64,000 nt of DNA. It comes from Caulobacteraceae bacterium. Its GTDB lineage: Bacteria > Pseudomonadota > Alphaproteobacteria > Caulobacterales > Caulobacteraceae. The position numbers were made by a program, and so were the translations under genes. Below the pieces are notes generated by a model. The model was not told the origin of the DNA, ran no database searches, and saw only the letters and a list, made by a program, of their open reading frames with translations. The first letter of the stretch is position 1, and the number at the start of each line of letters is the position of its first letter. Shown here piece by piece: positions 51,646 through 59,926 of the stretch. The DNA lies in NCBI GenBank assembly GCA_027489335.1, contig JAIXZX010000012.1, positions 1-64,000 on the forward strand. Reading direction: 5' to 3'.

Positions 51646-52038
51646 ATGATCGTACGCGACCTGCACGAAGCCGAGCAGACCCGCCGCCGGGTGGTCACCA
51701 AGGGCTGGGAGAGCACCCGCCTGCTGCTGAAGGAGGACCAGATGGGCTTCTCCTTCCACATGACCACCATCTACGCCGGCTCTGAGCTGCCGATGCATTA
51801 TCAGAACCACCTGGAGTCCGTTTATTGCGTCTCCGGCGAGGGCTCGATCGAGGACATCGCCACCGGCGAGGTCCACCAGATCAAGCCCGGCGTGATGTAC
51901 GCCCTGGACAAGCACGACAAGCACATCCTCCGGGCCAAGTCCGAGATGAAGATGGCCTGCGTGTTCAACCCGCCCCTCAACGGGTTGGAGGTCCATGACG
52001 AGACCGGCGCCTACCCGCTGGAAGCCGAGACCGTCTGA
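51646..52038 (+). CDS. ectC: L-ectoine synthase
   Basis: EctC closes N-gamma-acetyl-diaminobutyrate into ectoine. The 130-residue single cupin begins [45 protein letters not shown] and has the metal-binding region [21 protein letters not shown] and [16 protein letters not shown], all characteristic. A TAAGGAG ribosome binding site lies upstream, 12 bases after ectB. Downstream is a 114-base spacer with hairpins before ectD. Confidence 0.97.
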   Translation: MIVRDLHEAEQTRRRVVTKGWESTRLLLKEDQMGFSFHMTTIYAGSELPMHYQNHLESVYCVSGEGSIEDIATGEVHQIKPGVMYALDKHDKHILRAKSEMKMACVFNPPLNGLEVHDETGAYPLEAETV

Positions 52039-52047
52039 GGCGGGCCG

Positions 52048-52066
52048 GGGCGGCGTGACGCCGCCC
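52048..52066 (+). promoter_or_regulatory. Intercistronic hairpin between ectC and ectD
   Basis: GGGCGGCG-tga-CGCCGCCC is a perfect 8-bp stem 10 bases after the ectC stop. A second, G/C-run structure (CCCCC-ga-GGGGG near 52105-52120) follows. Neither has a U-tract, so they are more likely to attenuate readthrough or set mRNA ends than to terminate fully. They split ectABC from ectD-ask. Confidence 0.5.
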
Positions 52067-52152
52067 GCAACGTCCACCCTTTGACTTGATGGAGCCTCCG
52101 ACCCGCCCCCCGAGGGGGCCGGTCTGGAGCCCCGAGGCGGAAGGAGCCTTAC

Positions 52153-53076
52153 ATGACCGATCTCTATCCCTCGCGGGTCGCCGACCAGCCGCAGTGGCTG
52201 GCGCGCAAGGACCCCGTGATCCACAGCGACTGGCATTCGGAATCGCCGCTCAGCCAGGCGCAGCACGAGGCCTTCGAGCGCGACGGCTTCCTGGTGCTCG
52301 AGAACGTCTTCGAAGCCGACGAAATCGCCACATTGCAGGCGGAAATGAACCGCCTGCGCGGCATTCCGGCCACCCTGGATCCGCAGACCATCGTCGCCGA
52401 ACCGTCGTCGGGCGCCCTGCGCTCGATCTTCGCGGTTCACCAGCAGAGCGCCCTGCTCGGGCGGCTGGCCGCCGACGAGCGCCTAGTGGCGATCGCCAGC
52501 CACATCCTGGGCGATGAGGTCTACCTCCATCAGACCCGGCTGAACTACAAGCCGGGCTTCGACGGCAAGGAGTTCTACTGGCACTCCGACTTCGAGACCT
52601 GGCACACCGAGGATGGCATGCCGCGGATGCGGGCCATCTCCATGTCGGTCCAGCTGGTCGACAATTTCGAGTTCAACGGGCCGCTGATGCTGATGCCCGG
52701 CTCGCACAGGAACTTCGTCACCTGCGTCGGCGAGACGCCTGAGGACCACTACAAGCAGTCCCTGCGCAAACAGGAATACGGCGTGCCGGATCGTGACAGC
52801 CTGGCCAAGCTGGCTGAGCAGCACGGTATCGTGGCGCCGACCGGGCCCGCCGGCTCGGTGGTGATCTTCGACTGCAACACCATGCACGGGTCCAACGGCA
52901 ACATCACGCCGTACCCGCGGGCCAACGCCTTCATGGTCTACAACGCCTGGGCCAACCGCCTTGAAAAGCCCTTCGGGGCCGAACGTCCGCGCCCGGAATT
53001 CATCGCCGCGCGGGAGCAAGTCAAACGCCTGGTTCCCGCCTCCGGGAGCCTGGCTCAGCAGGTGAGGGCGGCCTGA
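52153..53076 (+). CDS. ectD: Ectoine 5-hydroxylase
   Basis: EctD converts ectoine to 5-hydroxyectoine using O2, Fe2+ and 2-oxoglutarate. The 307-residue PhyH-family enzyme shows the signature FYWHSDFETWHTEDGMPRMR with iron ligands His144 and Asp146, the distal His245 in CNTMHGSNGN, and FERDGFLVLENVF at the N-terminus. AAGGAG precedes the start. The stop overlaps the aspartokinase start (TGATG). Its presence implies that the cell makes hydroxyectoine as well as ectoine. Confidence 0.97.
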   Translation: MTDLYPSRVADQPQWLARKDPVIHSDWHSESPLSQAQHEAFERDGFLVLENVFEADEIATLQAEMNRLRGIPATLDPQTIVAEPSSGALRSIFAVHQQSALLGRLAADERLVAIASHILGDEVYLHQTRLNYKPGFDGKEFYWHSDFETWHTEDGMPRMRAISMSVQLVDNFEFNGPLMLMPGSHRNFVTCVGETPEDHYKQSLRKQEYGVPDRDSLAKLAEQHGIVAPTGPAGSVVIFDCNTMHGSNGNITPYPRANAFMVYNAWANRLEKPFGAERPRPEFIAAREQVKRLVPASGSLAQQVRAA

Positions 53077-54524
53077 TGAACGGACATACAGTCGAGAAGA
53101 TCGGCGGCACGTCGATCTCCAACACCGACGCGGTGATGGACAATATCCTGGTGGGCGACCGCCAGGGCGCCGACCTCTATGGCCGCATCTTCGTGGTGTC
53201 GGCCTATGCCGGCATCACCAACCAGCTCCTGGAACACAAGAAGACCGGGACGCCCGGCGTCTACGCCCTGTTCGCAGGCGCCTCGGCCCTGGAGGCTTCA
53301 GCCTGGCTGGACGCCATGGCCCGGCTGCAGGCCGAGATGCTGCGGATAAACGCCGATCGCTTTGCTGAGGGCGAGGACCGGCAGACCGCCGACGCCTTCA
53401 TCCTGGCGCGCATCGAAGACGCCCGCTCGGCGCTCAGCGACCTGCAGCGCCTCTGCGCGCACGGTCATTTCCGGCTGGACACCCAGCTGGGCGCGGCGCG
53501 CGAGATGCTGGCCTCCCTCGGCGAGGCCCACAGCGCCCATAACCTGACCCTGGAGCTGCGCGCGCGGGGCGTGAACGCCCGGTTCGTCGACCTCACCGCC
53601 TGGCACGACAAGCGGGCCCTGACCCTCGACGAACGCATCCAGGACGCCTTCGCCGATGTGGACGTCGCCGCCGAACTGCCCATCGCCACCGGCTTTGGCC
53701 AGCGGCGCGAGGGCCTGATGAAGGAATTCGGCCGGGGCTATAGCGAGGTGGTGTTCAGCCGCATCGCCGTCCTGACCGGCGCCCGCGAGGCCATCATCCA
53801 CAAGGAGTTCCACCTCTCCAGCGCCGACCCCAATCTGGTGGGCGCCGAGGCGGTGCGGAAGATCGGCCAGACCAATTACGACGTGGCCGACCAGCTGGCC
53901 AATCTGGGCATGGAGGCGATCCATCCCCGGGCCGCGCGCGGCCTGCGCCACGCCGGCATCCCCTTGATTGTTAAGAACACTTTCGAGCCCGAGGACCAGG
54001 GCACCTCGATCTGCGGGGAATTCGTCTCCGAGACCCCGCGGGTGGAGATCATCGCCGGCATGAAGGGGGTCACGACCCTGGAGCTGCTGGAACAGGACAT
54101 GGTGGGGGTCAAGGGCTATGACGCGGGAATCCTTGAAGTTCTGTCGCGCCACGACGTGCGGATCGTCTCGAAGGCGTCCAACGCCAACACCATCACCCAC
54201 CACCTGGACGCCAATCCAAAGCAGGTGAAACGGGTCATTTCTGACCTCGAAGAGATGTTCCCAAATGCGGCCATTTCGACCCGAAAAGTGGCCATTGTTG
54301 CGGTTATTGGCAGCGATCTGAACGTGCCTGGACTGACCAGCCGGGCGACGCTGGCGCTCGGCGAGGGCGGGGTCGAGGTGCTCGGCCTGCAGCAGCTGTC
54401 CCGCCGGGTCGACATCCAGTTCGTGGTTTCCGAAGAGAGTTACGCCGCGGCCGTGACCGCCCTGCATCGACGGCTCGTGGAGGATGAGGGGGCGCTAGCC
54501 CGACCCCTTCGCAGCGCCGCCTGA
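53076..54524 (+). CDS. ask: Aspartate kinase of the ectoine cluster
   Basis: This specialised aspartokinase (Ask_Ect) supplies aspartyl phosphate for aspartate semialdehyde, the precursor of ectoine. The 482-residue protein has VEKIGGTSISNTDAVMDNIL (kinase nucleotide site), the catalytic-domain block VVFSRIAVLTGAREAIIHKEFHLSSADPNLVG and two ACT domains (VKGYDAGILEVLSRHDVRIVSKA and a second near VAIVAVIGSDLNVPGLTSRA). Ectoine-linked Ask enzymes are less feedback-inhibited than housekeeping ones, which is family knowledge and not tested here. It is the last gene of the operon and a strong terminator follows. Confidence 0.95.
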   Translation: MNGHTVEKIGGTSISNTDAVMDNILVGDRQGADLYGRIFVVSAYAGITNQLLEHKKTGTPGVYALFAGASALEASAWLDAMARLQAEMLRINADRFAEGEDRQTADAFILARIEDARSALSDLQRLCAHGHFRLDTQLGAAREMLASLGEAHSAHNLTLELRARGVNARFVDLTAWHDKRALTLDERIQDAFADVDVAAELPIATGFGQRREGLMKEFGRGYSEVVFSRIAVLTGAREAIIHKEFHLSSADPNLVGAEAVRKIGQTNYDVADQLANLGMEAIHPRAARGLRHAGIPLIVKNTFEPEDQGTSICGEFVSETPRVEIIAGMKGVTTLELLEQDMVGVKGYDAGILEVLSRHDVRIVSKASNANTITHHLDANPKQVKRVISDLEEMFPNAAISTRKVAIVAVIGSDLNVPGLTSRATLALGEGGVEVLGLQQLSRRVDIQFVVSEESYAAAVTALHRRLVEDEGALARPLRSAA

Positions 54525-54538
54525 AGACCTTTCATTTC

Positions 54539-54576
54539 GCCCGCGGCGCCAGCGCCGCGGGCCTTTCACTTTTTGA
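54539..54576 (+). terminator. Intrinsic terminator of the ectoine operon
   Basis: GCCCGCGGCG-CCAG-CGCCGCGGGC, a perfect 10-bp stem, is followed by CTTTCACTTTTTG. It starts 15 bases after the ask stop and separates the operon from the symporter gene. Confidence 0.85.
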
Positions 54577-54606
54577 TCTGACCCATTTCGACCCGAGGCT
54601 CGCGCC

Positions 54607-56055
54607 ATGACCATGATCGTCTTCCTGCTCTGCCTGGCCGGCTTCGTGGCCATCGGTCTGGCGTCCGTGCGTAAGGCTGAGGCCTCGAAGAAGGACTACT
54701 ACCTGGCCAGCAGCAATGTGCGTCCGGCCATGGCGGGCCTGTCGGCGGTGGCCACCAACAACTCCGGCTACATGTTCATCGGGGTGATCGGCTTCACCTA
54801 CGCCACGGGGCTGGCGGCCATCTGGCTGATGGTGGGCTGGATCCTGGGCGACTTCCTGGCCTCGCTGTTCATCCACCGGCGTCTGCGGGAGGTGACCGAG
54901 AGCTCGGGCCAGGTGTCCTTCGGCGCGGTGGTGGCCAAGTGGTCGGGGCAGGACTTCGGCCTGTGGCGCAAGATCGCCGCGGTGATCGCCGTCCTCTTCC
55001 TGGGCGCCTATGCGGCCGCCCAGATCGCCGCCGGCGGCAAAGCCCTGCAGGGGGTGTTGGGCTGGAGTCCGCAGACCGGCGCCATGATTTCGGCGGCCCT
55101 GATCCTGGCCTACAGCGCGTTCGGCGGCATCCGGGCCTCGATCTGGACCGACGCGGCCCAGTCCATCGTCATGGTCTTCGCCATGAGCCTGCTGCTGTTT
55201 GTGGCGGTGGCGGGCCGGGGCGGGATCGACGCCACCTATCTGGAGATGGCGGCCATTCCAGGCTATCTCAACCTCTTCCCCGACGACCTGCTGTTCCCCG
55301 GCCTTCTGGGGATGGCGCTGTTCGTCCTCGGCTGGATGTTCGCCGGCCTCAGCGTCATCGGCCAGCCCCACGTCATGGTCCGCTTCATGGCCCTGAACGA
55401 GCCCAGCGACATGGCCGCGGCCCGGGGCTGGTACTATGGCTATTTCACCCTCTTCTACCTGCTGGCCACCGGCGTTGGCCTGATGTCGCGGCTCTATCTG
55501 CCCGACCTGGGCGCCCTGGACCCGGAACTCGCTCTGCCGACCATGGCGGTGGAGCTGCTGCCGGCCGCCCTGGTGGGCGTGATCCTGGCCGGCATTTTCG
55601 CCGCCACCATGTCCACCGCCGATTCCCTGGTCCTGGCCTGTTCTGCGGCGATCACCAGCGATCTGGCGGGCGGCCGCATCCAGAAGGCCTGGGTGATGAA
55701 GTCGGTGACCGCCGGGGTCACCATCATGGCGTTGATGTTTGCCCTCAGCGGTTCGCGCAGCGTCTTCAGTCTGGTGATCCTGGCCTGGTCGACGCTCGCC
55801 TGCGCCTTTGGCCCACTGATGATCGTCCAGGCCCTGGGGCGGCGTCTGAATCAGCCCACCGCCATCGCCCTGATGCTGGGCGGCGTGGCCATCGCCTTCG
55901 CCTGGCGGATGCAGGGTTGGCACGATCAGGTCTATGAGGGCCTGCCCGGCATCCTGATCCCGACCCTCATCGGCCTGGCCATCAGCCACAAGGCGCCGGC
56001 GCGGGACGCCGCCCAGAATGCGCCCGCAAGCGGGACGGCGCCCTCGCAGGTCTGA
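54607..56055 (+). CDS. Sodium:solute symporter family (SSS/PutP-like) transporter
   Basis: A 482-residue inner-membrane transporter with about 12-13 helices. SSS-family features include the helix-1/2 start (CLAGFVAIGLASVRKAEASKKDYYLASSNV), SALILAYSAFGGIRASIWTDAAQSIVM, characteristic of PutP-type proteins, and GVILAGIFAATMSTADSLVLACSAAITSD, the Na+-site signature. The start ATG 54607 lies after the ectoine terminator. Proximity suggests uptake of an osmoprotectant such as proline or ectoine, but the substrate is not proven. The gene may have its own promoter in the short gap, or depend on readthrough. Confidence 0.87.
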   Translation: MTMIVFLLCLAGFVAIGLASVRKAEASKKDYYLASSNVRPAMAGLSAVATNNSGYMFIGVIGFTYATGLAAIWLMVGWILGDFLASLFIHRRLREVTESSGQVSFGAVVAKWSGQDFGLWRKIAAVIAVLFLGAYAAAQIAAGGKALQGVLGWSPQTGAMISAALILAYSAFGGIRASIWTDAAQSIVMVFAMSLLLFVAVAGRGGIDATYLEMAAIPGYLNLFPDDLLFPGLLGMALFVLGWMFAGLSVIGQPHVMVRFMALNEPSDMAAARGWYYGYFTLFYLLATGVGLMSRLYLPDLGALDPELALPTMAVELLPAALVGVILAGIFAATMSTADSLVLACSAAITSDLAGGRIQKAWVMKSVTAGVTIMALMFALSGSRSVFSLVILAWSTLACAFGPLMIVQALGRRLNQPTAIALMLGGVAIAFAWRMQGWHDQVYEGLPGILIPTLIGLAISHKAPARDAAQNAPASGTAPSQV

Positions 56056-56153
56056 TCGCGCGGCCACCGGCGCCCCTTGAGCACACCGGAGCCTAGAAAT
56101 CCGGGGCGAGGGGTGCGATGTCGTTGGGCCATAAGAAACGACCGGAGGACGAC

Positions 56154-56723
56154 ATGCGCCTGGCCAAGCCCAGAATCGAACCCCTCGCCGACAAGGACAT
56201 GGACGCTGACCAGCGGGAGCTTCTCGCGCCCATGGCCGAGCGCGGGCGGGTGATCAACATCTTCCGCACCCTGGTGCGCGAGCCCAAGGCGATGAAGGGC
56301 TTCATGGGCTGGGGCAACTACATCCTGTCGCGCCGCAATGGCCTGCCGGCCCGGGAGCGGGAGATCGTCATTCTGCGCATCGGCTATCTGTGCCGCTCGG
56401 GCTATGAGTGGACCCAGCACGTCCCCATCGGTAAGCAGGCCGGCCTCACCGACGAAGAGGTCGCCCGCATCAAGGCTGGCCCTGACGCGCCGGGATGGAG
56501 CGCGGCTGATGCGGCCCTGATCCGGGCGGCTGACGAGCTGCACCACGACCAGTTCATCACCGACGCCACCTGGAAGGCGCTGGACGCCCATTTCAGCGAC
56601 AAGCAGAAGATGGACGTGGTGTTCTCGGCCGGCCAGTACACCCAGGTCTCGATGATGCTGAACACCTTCGGCGTGCAGCTGGATGAGGGCCAGACCCTCG
56701 ACCCCGACCTGAAGGGCTTCTGA
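56154..56723 (+). CDS. Carboxymuconolactone decarboxylase family protein
   Basis: A 189-residue AhpD-like all-alpha protein. The start is ATG 56154 with CCGGAGGA upstream, giving MRLAKPRIEPLADKDMDADQRELL; the track start at 56118 lacks support. The core is NYILSRRNGLPAREREIVILRIGYLCRSGYEWTQHVPIGKQAGLTDEEVARI, typical of the group often found in catabolic operons of alphaproteobacteria. It has one Cys (YLCRSGYEWTQH), not the CxxC of peroxidase AhpD, so redox activity of that kind is unlikely. The next SDR gene overlaps it by one base. Substrate unknown. Confidence 0.87.
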   Translation: MRLAKPRIEPLADKDMDADQRELLAPMAERGRVINIFRTLVREPKAMKGFMGWGNYILSRRNGLPAREREIVILRIGYLCRSGYEWTQHVPIGKQAGLTDEEVARIKAGPDAPGWSAADAALIRAADELHHDQFITDATWKALDAHFSDKQKMDVVFSAGQYTQVSMMLNTFGVQLDEGQTLDPDLKGF

Positions 56724-57520
56724 TGGGCCGGCTTGCGGGCAAGACCGCCGTCGTCTGCGGGGCTGGCCAGACGCCGGGCCAGACCATCGGCAACGGCCGC
56801 GCCATGGCCATCCTCTTCGCTCGGGAAGGCGCCAAGGTCCTCTGTGTTGATCGGTTGGCCGAGCGCGCCCAGGAGACGGTGGAGATGATCGCCGCCGAGG
56901 GCGGGCAGGCCGAGGCCTTCGCGGCCAACATCGCCAAGGCCGACGGCGCCGCTGCGGTGATCGCCAAGGCTGCTGAGGTCCTCGGGCGCATCGACATCCT
57001 GGTGAACAATGTCGGGATCGGCGGCGGCGACGGCCCGGCGCACAAGGTCGAGGAAGACGCCTTCGACCGCATCCTGAACGTCAATCTGAAAGGCGCGTGG
57101 CTGACCAGCAAGGCGGCCATCCCCCTGATGCGGGAACAGGGCGGCGGCGCCATCGTCAACATCTCGTCCCTGGCCTCCATCGCCGGCGGGACCCAGGTGG
57201 CCTACGAGGTCTCCAAGGCGGCCATGAACCGGCTGACCACCAGCATCGCCCAGTCCAACGCCAAGTACGGGGTGCGCTGCAACGCCATCCTGCCGGGCCT
57301 GATGGACACGCCGATGGCGGTGGCCGGCATCGCCCAGGCCACCGGCCAGGATGAGGAAGCCGTCCGCCAGGCCAGAGGCGCCCGGGTGCCGCTGCGGGCC
57401 AAGATGGGCACGGCCTGGGACACCGCCTATGCGGCCCTGTTTCTGGCCAGCGATGAGGCGGCCTTCATCACCGGCGTCCTGCTGCCGGTGGACGGCGGCA
57501 TGTCCAGCCGGATCGGCTGA
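56723..57520 (+). CDS. SDR family NAD(P)-dependent oxidoreductase (1)
   Basis: A 265-residue short-chain dehydrogenase: cofactor motif (AVVCGAGQTPGQTIGNGRAMA), NNVG (ILVNNVGIGGGDG), catalytic Ser in NISSLASIAGG, and YEVSK supplying Tyr and Lys. The cofactor loop GAGQTPGQTIGNG is unusual compared with TGxxxGIG and is longer, as in some relatives found next to CMD-family proteins. It is coupled to the preceding gene by TGATG and followed after 36 bases by a second SDR gene. The substrate is unknown. Confidence 0.88.
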   Translation: MGRLAGKTAVVCGAGQTPGQTIGNGRAMAILFAREGAKVLCVDRLAERAQETVEMIAAEGGQAEAFAANIAKADGAAAVIAKAAEVLGRIDILVNNVGIGGGDGPAHKVEEDAFDRILNVNLKGAWLTSKAAIPLMREQGGGAIVNISSLASIAGGTQVAYEVSKAAMNRLTTSIAQSNAKYGVRCNAILPGLMDTPMAVAGIAQATGQDEEAVRQARGARVPLRAKMGTAWDTAYAALFLASDEAAFITGVLLPVDGGMSSRIG

Positions 57521-57556
57521 CCCGATTTTCTATCCAGCAATTCTCAGGAGCGTGTT

Positions 57557-58324
57557 TTGAAGAACCTGTTCAGCGTCGAGGGCAAGGTCGTCCTCGTGAC
57601 CGGCGGTAGCCGCGGCATCGGCGAAATGATCGCCCGCGGCTATGTGGAGAACGGCGCCAAGGTCTACATCTCGTCGCGCAAGGCCGAGGTCTGCGACCGG
57701 GTGGCCGATGAGCTGTCGGAGTACGGGACCTGCATCTCGCTGCCCTTCGACCTGGGCGGCATGGCCGGCATCGAAGGCCTGGCGAACGCCATCAAGGAGC
57801 GGGAAAGCCGTCTCGACGTGCTGGTGAACAATGCCGGCGCCACCTGGGGCGCGCCTATCGACGAGTATCCGGAGGACGGCTGGGACAAGACCGTCGACCT
57901 GAACGTCAAGTCGATCTTCTTCCTGACCCAGAAGCTGCTGCCCCTGCTGCGGGCGGCCGCCACCGCCGAAGAGCCCTCGCGGGTCATCAACATCGCCTCG
58001 GTCAACGGCATCGAGCCGCCGACCCTGGAGACCTACGCCTATTCGACCTCCAAGGCCGGCTGCATCATGCTGACCCGCCACCTGGCCAAGCGCCTGGCGC
58101 CCGAGCACATCCTGGTCAACGCCATCGCGCCGGGGCCCTTCCCGTCGAAGATGATGGCCGCGACGCTCGCCCAGGCCGGCGACGCCATCGCCAAGAGCAA
58201 TCCCCGCGGCCGGATCGGCCAGCCCGAGGACATCGCTGGCGTGGCCATCTTCCTGAGCAGCCGGGCCTCGGCCTACACGACCGGCGCGGTCGTACCCTGT
58301 GACGGCGGCTCCGCCGAGTTCTAG
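57557..58324 (+). CDS. SDR family oxidoreductase (2)
   Basis: A 255-residue short-chain dehydrogenase starting at TTG 57557 with AGGAG upstream. It has TGGSRGIGEMIARGYVENGAKVYISSRK (NADP-type, with an Arg after the second strand), LVNNAGATWGAPIDEYPEDGWDKTVDLNVKSIFFLTQ, NIASVNGIEPP, YSTSKAG (Tyr/Lys) and the C-terminal GAVVPCDGGSAEF. The NVNG and DEYPEDGWDK features resemble RhlG/3-oxoacyl-type reductases. It is the last gene of the CMD-SDR-SDR operon; its stop codon lies inside the first arm of a large palindrome. Confidence 0.9.
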   Translation: MKNLFSVEGKVVLVTGGSRGIGEMIARGYVENGAKVYISSRKAEVCDRVADELSEYGTCISLPFDLGGMAGIEGLANAIKERESRLDVLVNNAGATWGAPIDEYPEDGWDKTVDLNVKSIFFLTQKLLPLLRAAATAEEPSRVINIASVNGIEPPTLETYAYSTSKAGCIMLTRHLAKRLAPEHILVNAIAPGPFPSKMMAATLAQAGDAIAKSNPRGRIGQPEDIAGVAIFLSSRASAYTTGAVVPCDGGSAEF

Positions 58325-58373
58325 AGCCTGAAGCGATCAGACGAACCCGTCTGATCGCTGGAGCAGGCTCTAG
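58321..58373. repeat. Nested palindrome, possible terminator and dispersed repeat
   Basis: The outer arms CTAGAGCCTG / CAGGCTCTAG (10 bp, perfect) enclose a 12-bp perfect stem AGCGATCAGACG-aacc-CGTCTGATCGCT. The TAG stop of the SDR gene is in the left arm. Palindromes beginning TAGAGC are common dispersed intergenic repeats in alphaproteobacteria. It may also terminate the operon. Confidence 0.7.
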
Positions 58374-58384
58374 ATCCTAAGTGT

Positions 58385-58433
58385 AGAGCGCGTTTTGTCC
58401 GATAACCGGGTCCCGCTTATCGGAACGCGCTCT
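58385..58433. repeat. Second nested palindrome (AGAGCGCGTT family)
   Basis: The arms AGAGCGCGTT / AACGCGCTCT (10 bp) enclose TCCGATAA / TTATCGGA (8 bp) around a CCGGGTCCCGC loop; the two right-hand arms share one base. The form AGAGCG...TCCGA(T/A)AACCGG...TCGGA...CGCTCT recalls a well-known alphaproteobacterial intergenic repeat. It sits 12 bases after the first palindrome and 6 before the convergent M48 gene stop. Confidence 0.7.
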
Positions 58434-58439
58434 GAGCCC

Positions 58440-59228
58440 TCAGGAATAGCCGCGCGCGGCGATGTAGGCGTCCAACTGCTGGACGCGCGCGGCGTCCGAC
58501 GGGTGGGTGGAGAGGATTGCCGGGACCGATGAGCCGCCCCGGGCGGCCATGCGCCGCCACAGCTCCACCCCGCGCCGGGCGCTGAAGCCCGCCCGCACCA
58601 TGAGGTCCAGGCCAATGCGGTCGGCTTCAAGCTCGTGCTGGCGGGAATAGGGGTTGAGGACGGCGACCTGCAGGGCCGGGCCGGCATAGCGGCCAAGCGC
58701 CTGGGCCAGGCCGCTGTCGGCGTTCTGCGTCGCTGCGCCCACCAGGCCTGCGCCGACCTGGGCCAGCGCTGACTGCGAATAGCGCTCGGCCGCATGGTTG
58801 GCCATGACGTGGGCCACCTCATGGCCAAGCACCGCGGCCAGCTCATCGTCATTGGCGACGAAGGCCATCATGCCGGTGGTTACGCCCACCTTGCCGCCGG
58901 GCAGGACGAAGGCGTTGACCGACTTGTCCTCGAACACCGCATATTCCCAAGCCTGATTACGCAAGGTGGTGGCGGCGACGATCTGGCCGCCGATGCGCCG
59001 CAGCCGCGCGTTGGCGGCCGCGTCATTGGACACCTTCGAGGTCTGCTTCATCTGAGCCCAGGCCTGAGCGCCTTGCTGCGACAGGGCGCCGGGATCGACC
59101 AGAAGCACCTGCTGGCGGCCCAGCTCCTCGCTGTAGGAGCAGGCGGCCAGGCCAGCTGGGGCGCTCAGCGCCACCAGGACGGCCAGGGCGCGAAGGCGGC
59201 GCGCCGCCGGCTTGGCGATCATCATCAT
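58440..59228 (-). CDS. M48 family metalloprotease, lipoprotein (LoiP/BepA-like)
   Basis: A 262-residue periplasmic zinc protease. The signal peptide ends in a lipobox LAAC with Cys30, so it is probably membrane-anchored. The catalytic site is LGHEVAHVMANHAAERYSQ (HExxH), with a downstream zinc-ligand region RQHELEADRIGLDLMVRAGF. Relatives take part in outer-membrane protein quality control. There is no TPR domain, so it is closer to LoiP/YcaL than to BepA. It is divergent from the gene at 59366. Confidence 0.92.
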   Translation of the reverse strand: MMMIAKPAARRLRALAVLVALSAPAGLAACSYSEELGRQQVLLVDPGALSQQGAQAWAQMKQTSKVSNDAAANARLRRIGGQIVAATTLRNQAWEYAVFEDKSVNAFVLPGGKVGVTTGMMAFVANDDELAAVLGHEVAHVMANHAAERYSQSALAQVGAGLVGAATQNADSGLAQALGRYAGPALQVAVLNPYSRQHELEADRIGLDLMVRAGFSARRGVELWRRMAARGGSSVPAILSTHPSDAARVQQLDAYIAARGYS

Positions 59229-59365
59229 GGTCGGTCTTCCCTCGTTGTAGGCGCAGCTTACTGCAAGAACGCATCAGTCGCGAACAGGCGCCCATATGGG
59301 GTTTGACGGAGGGAGCCACACGGGTTACCGCTAATAAGAACTAATCGCAATAAAGGTGTACGACC

Positions 59366-59854
59366 ATGGCCGATGACGCCGCGGCGCATGTGCAGATGAC
59401 TGAACCGGGGGCGGGCGACCTCTCAAATGGAGAGCAGGTGATCCTGGCCGCGTTGCGGCTATGGGCGGGGCTTCGTCTGTCAGGAGAAGCGCCGCAGCCC
59501 TGCGTCCGTCGGCTGATGGCGGAGCAGGTCAGCGACCGGGCCGGAGCCCTGTTTGTCGCCATGATGGAGGCCCTTGAACGCCAGACGCGGCGGCCGCTGC
59601 AGATCGCCTGCGGAGGCTGCGCCGGCTATGGGCAGGATGAGCAACGGCTGATCGTGGCCTGCGGCGTGGCCCGGGTCGACATGCGGGTCGCCCGAGCCCT
59701 GCTGGCGCCGCTGGTCAGCCAGCCCGAACCGGTGGCTATCTTCGCCCGCGCCCTGAACATGGTGCTGGCCCATGAGGGGCTGCATCTGCCGGCGCGTCTG
59801 GAGTCGGGCGAACCCATACCCTGCGGCCGGCCGGTGGGCGCGACCCTGCACTGA
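59366..59854 (+). CDS. Hypothetical protein, 162 residues
   Basis: A soluble protein beginning MADDAAAHVQMTEPGAGDLSNGEQVILAALRLW. The middle has four cysteines, including CGGCAGYGQDEQRLIVACG, and the C-terminal half is helical (RALLAPLVSQPEPVAIFARALNMVLAHEGLHLP). CxxC plus the late cysteine could bind metal or form a disulphide, but no family was recognised. Reasonable codon pattern and a separate, divergent promoter region support it as a real gene. Confidence 0.65.
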   Translation: MADDAAAHVQMTEPGAGDLSNGEQVILAALRLWAGLRLSGEAPQPCVRRLMAEQVSDRAGALFVAMMEALERQTRRPLQIACGGCAGYGQDEQRLIVACGVARVDMRVARALLAPLVSQPEPVAIFARALNMVLAHEGLHLPARLESGEPIPCGRPVGATLH

Positions 59855-59926
59855 GCAATCTGAAAGGGTCTGCCGGGGAACGCAGAGCGCCCGGTCGCGT
59901 TCTCAAGCTCAAGCTTGGAGACGACG

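Noticed and set aside
52086-52517. 143-residue plus-strand ORF overlapping the ectD start
   Set aside because: A shadow frame of ectD with Arg/Ala/Pro-rich composition.
58370-58852. 160-residue minus-strand ORF
   Set aside because: An out-of-frame reading of the M48 protease gene that runs through the palindromic repeat.
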